This document shows, piece by piece, positions 13,458 through 19,147 of a DNA stretch of 19,147 nucleotides. Under the pieces are notes generated by a model, which had not been told where the DNA came from, did no database searches, and was given only the letters and a program-made list of their open reading frames with translations. The position numbers were made by a program, and so were the translations under genes. Within the stretch, counting starts at the first letter, position 1. Each line of letters starts with the position of its first letter. Source of the DNA: JANRKT01 sp033763355 (GTDB lineage Bacteria; Bacteroidota; Bacteroidia; Chitinophagales; Chitinophagaceae); the NCBI GenBank assembly GCA_033763355.1, contig JANRKT010000194.1, positions 1-19,147 on the forward strand. Direction: 5' to 3'.

Positions 13458-14216
13458 ATGTCGCAGAAAGAGCAGATTGATATGACCCGGCTGCCACGCC
13501 ATATTGCCATTATAATGGATGGCAATGGAAGATGGGCGCAGGAAAAAGGACAAGACCGTCTTTACGGGCATTTTCATGGGGTGGAAAGTGTACGCGACAT
13601 TGTGGAGGGCTGTGCTGAACTGGGCATTGAGTATTTAACGCTTTATGCATTTTCAACCGAAAACTGGAACCGTCCTGCAACAGAAGTAACCGGGCTGATG
13701 GAACTGCTTGTAGAAACCATCCGCAAAGAAGTGCCCACTTTAAATAAAAACAATATCCGTCTGCATGTTATCGGCGACAGGGAAATGCTGCCCGTTTATG
13801 CATTAAAAGCATTGGACGAAGCCCTTGAACTTACCAGCCACAATACGGGGCTTAACCTGGTAATGGCATTGAGCTATAGCTCCCGCTGGGAACTGGTGAA
13901 TGCGGTAAAGATGATAGCACACGATATTAAAGACGGCAGGATTGACCCCGTTAGTATTACACACGATACCCTGCAGCAATACCTTTGCACCAGCGCTTTT
14001 CCCGATCCGGAACTGATGATACGCACCAGCGGGGAATTCCGCATAAGCAACTTTTTATTGTACCAGTTAGCGTATGCTGAACTTTATTTTACCGACACCC
14101 GATGGCCCGATTTCCGCAAGGAACATTTGTATGAAGCCATCGTTGAATTTCAGAAAAGAGAAAGGCGTTTTGGAAAAACAGGTGCGCAGGTACAGGAAGA
14201 AGTGGGAAGCCAATAG
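13458..14216 (+). CDS. uppS: Isoprenyl transferase (undecaprenyl diphosphate synthase)
   Basis: The 252-aa cytoplasmic, membrane-associated enzyme adds isopentenyl units in cis to farnesyl diphosphate, giving the C55 carrier for peptidoglycan and surface glycans. Visible motifs are HIAIIMDGNGRWA with catalytic Asp21, the YGHFHGVESVR helix, YAFSTENWNRP at 63-73, and the diphosphate-binding RTSGEFRISNFLLYQLAYAE from Arg189 through the Ser-Asn-Phe-Leu run. EFQKRERRFG closes the domain. The central ALSYSSRWEL replaces the ALNYGGR of model enzymes, as usual in Bacteroidota. An AGGAG lies 1 nt before the ATG, too close to be a normal Shine-Dalgarno. bamA follows after 214 bp of repeat-like DNA. Confidence 0.93.
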   Translation: MSQKEQIDMTRLPRHIAIIMDGNGRWAQEKGQDRLYGHFHGVESVRDIVEGCAELGIEYLTLYAFSTENWNRPATEVTGLMELLVETIRKEVPTLNKNNIRLHVIGDREMLPVYALKALDEALELTSHNTGLNLVMALSYSSRWELVNAVKMIAHDIKDGRIDPVSITHDTLQQYLCTSAFPDPELMIRTSGEFRISNFLLYQLAYAELYFTDTRWPDFRKEHLYEAIVEFQKRERRFGKTGAQVQEEVGSQ

Positions 14217-14301
14217 CAGTCGTCAGTCTGCAGTAGACAGTACAGCAGTCGCCAGTCTATAGTCTGCAGCCTGTGGTCTGTTGTCCATGGTCTGTTGTCC
14301 A
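14217..14301. repeat. Low-complexity CAGTC/GTCTG repeats with a 14-bp tandem duplication
   Basis: The segment is a string of degenerate CAGTC, GTCTGCAG and TGGTCTG words. It ends with two perfect adjacent copies of TGGTCTGTTGTCCA (14274-14287 and 14288-14301). It starts right after the uppS stop. No coding frame or clean hairpin is supported. It looks like a simple intergenic repeat that expands by slippage. Confidence 0.6.
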
Positions 14302-14402
14302 CTTCCACGCATTCCTTAAAAATCCTCATTAGCACTGCTTTTCGCATAGAATTATTTCTCATTAAAGAAGCTTCATTTAACAAAGCATTTCAATAAATCC
14401 CG

Positions 14403-14410
14403 TTAATTTG
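14403..14410 (+). promoter_or_regulatory. Near-match -7 box of bamA
   Basis: TTAATTTG differs from TAnnTTTG only in the second base and lies 20 bp before the bamA ATG. No -33 box is clear. Confidence 0.3.
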
Positions 14411-14430
14411 CCCACCGAAAAATCAACCGG

Positions 14431-17181
14431 ATGCTCCGAACCTGTACTCATGCCTTTTTTTTTATTGGCCTGGTGTTGATGTTTACCAAAGCTGCTGCTC
14501 AAAACACAGATACCATTCCCCCTGCTAAAACTGATACAGTCCCGTCAAATGTATCTGTTGACCCTGAGCTGCTTGCTATCCTTCAGGCAAAAGTTCCCAA
14601 AAAATATATTATTGCCGACATTAAAGTAAACGGCGCCAAATTTTTTGACCCCACACTTGTTATATCCATTTCCGGTTTAATGGTGGGTGATGAAGTAACG
14701 CTGCCCGGCGGCGACAACTTTTCTAAAGCCATAACCAAACTGTGGTCGCAAAACATGTTTACCAACCTGAAGGTTTACATTACAAAGCTTGAAGGAAGAA
14801 ATATCTGGGTGGAAATTGATGCAGTAGAGCGGCCCATGCTTTCTGATTTTAAATTCAAAGGGGTAAAGAAAGCAGAAGCGGATGAACTGGAAACCAAATC
14901 TGCTTTATCGAGGAGCAGGGTGGTTACAGAAAACATGAAGATTACAGCAGTTGAAAATATACAGAAATTTTTTGTTGAAAAGGGTTTTGCAGGCGCCACT
15001 GTAAGAATTGAAGAAATAAAAGATACCAATGCCCTTAATAAAGTGATATTGTTTTTCTACATCACCAAGGGTAAAAAAGTAAGGGTTGACGACATCCACT
15101 TTTTTGGCAATGAAAGTGTAAGCGAGTTAAAGCTTAAGAAGCAACTGAAAGGAACAAAGGAAAAAACGAGGATCACACTCTATCCGGCAAAAGACAGCAG
15201 CGCTTTTGGCGAAGTAAAACGGATGACCTTTAAAGAATACCTGAAGAAAAAAGGCTTTCTTTCGCCTTCCAAAACACGGGATTTCTTAGACCCCTATTTC
15301 AGGTTTAAACTGTTCAGCTCAGCCAAGTTTAACGAGAAGAAGTTTGAAGAAGACAGGGAAAAAGTAATTGAATATTATAATTCTCTCGGCCACAGGGATG
15401 CCCAGATAAAAGAGTATAAAATCACACCCAATTCAACAGGCAACCTGATTGTTGATTTAAAAATAGACGAAGGCCATAAATATTATTTCGGCAACACCAC
15501 ATGGCGCGGCAATACCAAGTATTCCGATTCCATACTCACTTATCTTTTAGGTATTAAGAAAGGGGATATTTACAATATTGACATCCTGAATAAAAAATTA
15601 GGCAAACAACTTTCACCGGAAGGGGGCGACATCAGTTCGCTTTATATGGACGATGGTTATCTTTTCTTCAGGGTGGAGCCGGTTGAAACGGCTGTGTACA
15701 ATGATACGATTGATCATGAAGTCAGGATCATTGAAGGCCCGCAGGCAACCATTAAAAACGTAAACATCAGCGGAAACGAAAAAACAAAAGAGTATGTAAT
15801 TAGGCGTGAACTGCGTACACTGCCAGGCGAAAAATTCAGCCGTGCAAACCTTATCCGTTCACAACGTGAAATTGCCAACCTCGGATATTTTGACCAGGAA
15901 AAAATCGGCATTAACCCCGTGCCCAATCCTGATGACGGAACGGTTGATATCAATTATAGTGTGGCGGAAAAATCATCTGACCAGCTGGAGCTAAGCGCCG
16001 GATGGGGTGGGGGCATCGGCCTTACAGGCACACTTGGAATTTCCTTCAACAACTTTTCAATAAAAAATATTTTCAATAAGAAATCATGGGACCCGCTCCC
16101 TTCAGGCGACGGGCAAAAGCTCAGCCTTCGTTTTCAGAGCAACGGGAGGTTTTTCCGTTCCATCAACTTTTCGTTTACTGAACCCTGGCTTGGCGGTACA
16201 AAGAGAAATGCATTTACCATAAGTTTTTACAACAGCAAATTCTCCAATGCATACAACCCTTTAACCGGCCTTTTCGATAAAAGATATTCTGATTCATCTT
16301 TTCTTACAGCAACAGGCGTAACCCTTTCACTGGGCAAACAATTGCAATGGCCAGACGATTTCTTTACCCTGATTTATTCCCTCAACTTTATAAAATACCA
16401 GGCGAAGAACTATCCCATTTTCCCGGGTTACAGCAATGGCACATCAACCAATATCAGTTTAAAACTGGCTTTGGCAAGAAACTCGGTTGACCAGCCCATC
16501 TTCCCCAGGAGCGGGTCAAACTTTTTACTGAGTGCACAGTTTACACCACCATGGTCTTATATAAAAGGCATTAATGAAACAGATCCTTTCAGGTTAGTTG
16601 AATTTCACAAATGGCGCTTAACCACCGAATGGTTTGTGCCCATTGGCAGGCCAACAGGCGCTGACAAAAGCAGGCAGTTTGTGTTGCGTATGGCGGCCAA
16701 GTATGGTTTTATCGGGCGTTACAACAATAACCTGCCCATCTCTCCATTTGAAAGGTTCCAGGTGGGTGATGCAGGTTTAACCAACAACTTTGGCGTTATC
16801 GGGTATGATATTATAGCGCACAGGGGTTATCCTGTTTACCAAACCTCCGACCCAACCGTTAACCCCGATATTCAGCAGGCAACACAGTTCTTTACCATAT
16901 TTAATAAATACACCATGGAACTGCGTTATCCGTTTGTTACCAATCCCAGCAGCACCATTTATGGTTTAGCCTGGTTTGAGGCGGCTAACGGATGGTACAG
17001 CTTTAAGGAATGGAACCCCTTCCGCCTGAGGCGTTCAGTGGGTGTGGGTATGCGTTTCTTCCTGCCCATGTTTGGCCTTCTCGGATTTGATTACGGCATC
17101 GGCCTTGACCGGATTACAGGAAGCGGAAAACTGAGGGATGCTTCCCGCTTTACCTTTATGCTTGGCTTTGAGCCGGAATAA
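14431..17181 (+). CDS. bamA: Outer membrane protein assembly factor BamA
   Basis: The 916-aa protein has a signal peptide (residues 1-24, FFFIGLVLMFTKAAA then Q). Five POTRA domains follow at roughly 53-130 (IIADIKVNGAKFFDP), 131-215 (SDFKFKGVKKAEADE), 216-350 (VDDIHFFGNESVSE, enlarged by an insert rich in Lys and Phe), 351-440 (YYFGNTTWRGNTKYSD), and 441-525 (IKNVNISGNEKTKEYVIRRE, then REIANLGYFDQEKIGI). The C-terminal barrel carries the loop-6 motif HRGYP with Arg798-Gly799-Tyr800 and ends FTFMLGFEPE. It is the essential core of the machine that folds and inserts beta-barrels. The larger size than the E. coli protein (about 810 aa) is normal for Bacteroidota. The two downstream Skp-like genes encode chaperones that feed it. 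Confidence 0.95.
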   Translation: MLRTCTHAFFFIGLVLMFTKAAAQNTDTIPPAKTDTVPSNVSVDPELLAILQAKVPKKYIIADIKVNGAKFFDPTLVISISGLMVGDEVTLPGGDNFSKAITKLWSQNMFTNLKVYITKLEGRNIWVEIDAVERPMLSDFKFKGVKKAEADELETKSALSRSRVVTENMKITAVENIQKFFVEKGFAGATVRIEEIKDTNALNKVILFFYITKGKKVRVDDIHFFGNESVSELKLKKQLKGTKEKTRITLYPAKDSSAFGEVKRMTFKEYLKKKGFLSPSKTRDFLDPYFRFKLFSSAKFNEKKFEEDREKVIEYYNSLGHRDAQIKEYKITPNSTGNLIVDLKIDEGHKYYFGNTTWRGNTKYSDSILTYLLGIKKGDIYNIDILNKKLGKQLSPEGGDISSLYMDDGYLFFRVEPVETAVYNDTIDHEVRIIEGPQATIKNVNISGNEKTKEYVIRRELRTLPGEKFSRANLIRSQREIANLGYFDQEKIGINPVPNPDDGTVDINYSVAEKSSDQLELSAGWGGGIGLTGTLGISFNNFSIKNIFNKKSWDPLPSGDGQKLSLRFQSNGRFFRSINFSFTEPWLGGTKRNAFTISFYNSKFSNAYNPLTGLFDKRYSDSSFLTATGVTLSLGKQLQWPDDFFTLIYSLNFIKYQAKNYPIFPGYSNGTSTNISLKLALARNSVDQPIFPRSGSNFLLSAQFTPPWSYIKGINETDPFRLVEFHKWRLTTEWFVPIGRPTGADKSRQFVLRMAAKYGFIGRYNNNLPISPFERFQVGDAGLTNNFGVIGYDIIAHRGYPVYQTSDPTVNPDIQQATQFFTIFNKYTMELRYPFVTNPSSTIYGLAWFEAANGWYSFKEWNPFRLRRSVGVGMRFFLPMFGLLGFDYGIGLDRITGSGKLRDASRFTFMLGFEPE

Positions 17182-17238
17182 GATTACTGAACGGCGTGAC
17201 TTTTGTTATTGTTTAACTTCCGTTTTGCCACTCTATCT

Positions 17239-17246
17239 TAGTTTCG
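17239..17246 (+). promoter_or_regulatory. Near-match -7 box of the first ompH gene
   Basis: TAGTTTCG matches TAnnTTTG with one change and lies 29 bp before the ATG. It suggests that the ompH genes can be transcribed separately from bamA. Confidence 0.3.
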
Positions 17247-17275
17247 TAACTCTATTCAAAATAAAATATTATGAT

Positions 17276-17788
17276 ATGAAAAGGGTACTTTTTGTTTCTT
17301 GTTTCCTTGTTCTTGCCGCTTTTACCGTTCAGGCGCAGCGCTATGCCATTATTGATACCCGGTATATACTTGACAAATTACCCGAATACAAAGAAGCCCA
17401 GAAAAAGCTGGACCAGTTCAGCGAGCAATGGCAAAAAGAAATTGACGCCAAAAGCTCCGAACTGGACCAGATGTACCGCAATTTTGAAGCGGAGCAGGTA
17501 ATGCTGAGCGAAGATTTGAGGAAAAAAAGGGAAGATGAACTATTTAACAGGGAAAAAGACCTGCGTGACCTGCAAAAAAAACGCTTTGGTTTTGAAGGCG
17601 ACCTGTTTAAAAAAAGACAGGAACTCATAAAACCCGTCCAGGACAAGGTTTACAATGCCGTTCAAAAGCTGGCAGTAAACAGGCAATATGATTTTATTTT
17701 AGACAAAAGTGAAGGAATAACCGTTATCTTTGCCGACCCAAAATTAGACAAGAGCGATGATGTGCTGAAGGAATTGGGGGCTAAATAG
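17276..17788 (+). CDS. OmpH/Skp-family periplasmic chaperone (first copy)
   Basis: The 170-aa protein has a signal peptide (residues 1-20, LFVSCFLVLAAFTVQA then Q). The family start, YAIIDTRYILDKLPEYKEAQ, is followed by a long charged coiled coil (about residues 40-120, with heptad-like EKDLRDLQKKRFGFEGDLFKK). The closing domain is VYNAVQKLAVNRQYDFILDK then VIFADPKLDKSDDVL. Skp trimers grip unfolded outer membrane proteins between their helical arms on the way to BamA, which is encoded 94 bp upstream. The frame is open further upstream, to 17138, but that would overlap bamA and lose the signal peptide; ATG 17276 is clearly right. Confidence 0.9.
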   Translation: MKRVLFVSCFLVLAAFTVQAQRYAIIDTRYILDKLPEYKEAQKKLDQFSEQWQKEIDAKSSELDQMYRNFEAEQVMLSEDLRKKREDELFNREKDLRDLQKKRFGFEGDLFKKRQELIKPVQDKVYNAVQKLAVNRQYDFILDKSEGITVIFADPKLDKSDDVLKELGAK

Positions 17789-17908
17789 ATTGTTTATACA
17801 GCTGTTTGCTTACACCCTATTGCTGTTAAAGTAATGCCAAAGCAACCTGTAAAGACAACTCAGAATATTGTAAAACCTACTTTAAAAAAATAACAAAACA
17901 AGATGCTG

Positions 17909-18451
17909 ATGAAAAAGTTAGTTTTATTTGGTTTGATGGTGATGGGGCTGCTGGTTTGCGGTAACCTTTCCGCCCAAACCAAAATTGCTTTTGTGAGCGT
18001 TGATGAAGTGGTGCAACTGATGCCAGAATACAAAAAAGCCGTAGGCGACCTTGCACAATACGACAGCGCTTTGCAGATTAATTATGCTGAAACACTCAGG
18101 GAATTAAACCGCCAGGATAGTATGTATAAAGCTGATTCTGTCAAATGGTCAAACGCCATAAGAACAGCAAACAGGGAAAAAATGAAAAAACTACTGGTAG
18201 AACTGCAGCAATACGAGCAAACTTACCAGCAGCAAATGCAGGCCAAGCAGGAAGAACTGATGGCGCCCGTTGCACAAAAGGCAAATGCCACCATACAGGA
18301 TGTGGCCAAGACCTCAGGCTATACTTATGTATTAAGAAAAGAAGCATTACTTGTGTTTCCTGATGCAGACGACCTGTTACCGCTTGTGAAAAAGAAATTG
18401 GGATTAACCACGGCTGCTGCGCCGCCCAAAACGCCGGTAAAAAGCAATTAA
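17909..18451 (+). CDS. OmpH/Skp-family periplasmic chaperone (second copy)
   Basis: The 180-aa protein is a diverged neighbour of the first OmpH. Its signal peptide covers residues 1-22 (LFGLMVMGLLVCGNLSA then Q). The family opening KIAFVSVDEVVQLMPEYKKA leads to a coiled coil (about residues 45-120, Gln-rich: VELQQYEQTYQQQMQAKQEEL). The C-terminal domain reads APVAQKANATIQDVAKTSGY, then YVLRKEALLVFPDADDLLPLVKKKLG. A Pro/Ala/Lys tail (TTAAAPPKTPVKSN) is absent from the first copy. It should be a second Skp-like chaperone, perhaps with different clients. ATG 17903 would add two residues. A strong terminator follows 24 bp after the stop. Confidence 0.9.
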   Translation: MKKLVLFGLMVMGLLVCGNLSAQTKIAFVSVDEVVQLMPEYKKAVGDLAQYDSALQINYAETLRELNRQDSMYKADSVKWSNAIRTANREKMKKLLVELQQYEQTYQQQMQAKQEELMAPVAQKANATIQDVAKTSGYTYVLRKEALLVFPDADDLLPLVKKKLGLTTAAAPPKTPVKSN

Positions 18452-18475
18452 AAAATAGTTTCCAAAAAAATACAG

Positions 18476-18511
18476 GGTTGAAGGCAATGCGCTTTCAACC
18501 TTTTTATTTTT
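18476..18511 (+). terminator. Rho-independent terminator after the second ompH gene
   Basis: GGTTGAAGGC (18476-18485) and GCTTTCAACC (18491-18500) form a 10-bp stem with one G-T pair and a 5-nt loop, followed by TTTTTATTTTT. It ends 6 bp before the murI ATG. Confidence 0.85.
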
Positions 18512-18512
18512 G
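18505..18512 (+). promoter_or_regulatory. TAnnTTTG -7 box of murI inside the terminator T-tract
   Basis: TATTTTTG is an exact match to the -7 consensus and uses the terminator's T-run. The start of transcription would fall near 18518, the A of the murI ATG, so the message may be leaderless or nearly so. Confidence 0.45.
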
Positions 18513-18517
18513 CTGAT

Positions 18518-19147
18518 ATGTCATTTAATCATCCCATAGGTGTTTTTGATTCCGGTTACGGGGGCCTAACTGTTCTCCGTGAAATCGTGAAGAAGCTTCC
18601 CCGGTACGATTACATCTATCTCGGCGATAATGCAAGGAGCCCTTACGGCACACGTTCATTTGATACGGTTTATCATTATACGCTCCAGTGTGTAAAATAT
18701 CTTTTCAGCAAAGGGTGCCCCCTTGTAATACTGGCATGCAATACAGCATCTGCAAAAGCATTAAGGACCATACAGCAAAAAGATTTACCTCTTATTGACC
18801 CGCAGAAAAGGGTGCTTGGGGTCATCAGGCCTACCAGCGAAATAATCGGAGGATACAGCAGTACAGGAAATGTGGGCATCCTTGCTACAACCGGAACAGT
18901 TCAGTCGCAATCCTATCTTATCGAAATGGAAAAATTTTTTCCAGCTGTAAAGGTTTACCAGGAGGCATGCCCCATGTGGGTTCCGCTGGCAGAGAACAAT
19001 GAACAGCACAGTGCAGGCGCTGATTACTTTGTAAAAAAGCACATTGATAATATCTTTTCAAAACAAAAGCACATTGATGTGTTGCTGCTGGCCTGTACCC
19101 ACTACCCGCTATTGAAAGATAAGATTGAGGAGTTTCTTCCTGAAGGG
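18518..19147 (+). CDS. murI: Glutamate racemase, cut by the window edge
   Basis: The 210 visible residues run off the right edge; about 60-70 C-terminal residues are missing by comparison with the usual length of about 260-280. MurI interconverts L- and D-glutamate for the peptidoglycan stem peptide, in the cytoplasm, without cofactor. The signature IGVFDSGYGGLTVLRE has Asp11 and Ser12; YLGDNARSPYG follows at 34-44. The two catalytic cysteines are Cys74 in LACNTASAKA and Cys193 in LACTHYPLL, the latter followed by His195. It begins with ATG just after the ompH terminator. Its place after bamA-ompH-ompH is common in Bacteroidota (from memory) and links cell-wall and outer-membrane synthesis genes. 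Confidence 0.93.
   Translation, partial: MSFNHPIGVFDSGYGGLTVLREIVKKLPRYDYIYLGDNARSPYGTRSFDTVYHYTLQCVKYLFSKGCPLVILACNTASAKALRTIQQKDLPLIDPQKRVLGVIRPTSEIIGGYSSTGNVGILATTGTVQSQSYLIEMEKFFPAVKVYQEACPMWVPLAENNEQHSAGADYFVKKHIDNIFSKQKHIDVLLLACTHYPLLKDKIEEFLPEG

Noticed and set aside
14217..14301. CRISPR-like array
   Set aside because: The repeat units are short, degenerate and adjacent, without regular spacers.

Overview
The window looks like chromosomal DNA of a Bacteroidota member, most likely Chitinophagaceae-like. The evidence is a type IX secretion (T9SS) C-terminal sorting domain, GldC, DUF6089, a five-POTRA BamA followed by two OmpH/Skp genes and murI, TAnnTTTG-type -7 boxes close to start codons, and almost no Shine-Dalgarno sequences. 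The assignment rests on gene content and order read by eye.

Layout. Positions 1-2550 are accessory DNA: the tail of a small basic protein, then a compact minus-strand operon (1504 to 203) that reads as toxin (RelE/HigB-like), HTH antitoxin with a long C-terminal extension, and SecB-like protein. That is the gene order of a toxin-antitoxin-chaperone (TAC) module. A perfect 20-bp palindrome lies just upstream of its first gene. An intact IS1-like DDE transposase gene follows. At 2592-3773 (minus) is a secreted T9SS cargo protein. From 3985 onward all recognised genes are on the plus strand: a family 4 glycosyltransferase, gldC, yqeY, a CvpA-family membrane protein, an alpha/beta hydrolase, a CBS-domain protein, a small Omp85-type protein, NAD kinase, a DUF6089 outer-membrane-type protein, uppS, bamA, two ompH genes and the start of murI.

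The envelope genes fit together: UppS makes the lipid carrier for peptidoglycan and glycans, BamA with the two Skp-like chaperones inserts beta-barrels, MurI supplies D-glutamate, and the DUF6089 and mini-Omp85 products are probable outer-membrane barrels.

Between the DUF6089 gene and uppS lies what looks like inserted material (about 11785-13300): an antitoxin/RelE-ParE toxin pair and an AT-rich lipoprotein gene bracketed by two direct copies of a roughly 72-bp element. Comparing the two copies shows that the element was once a long palindrome. The best candidates for something undescribed are the TAC-like operon with its palindrome and this repeat-bracketed lipoprotein cassette.
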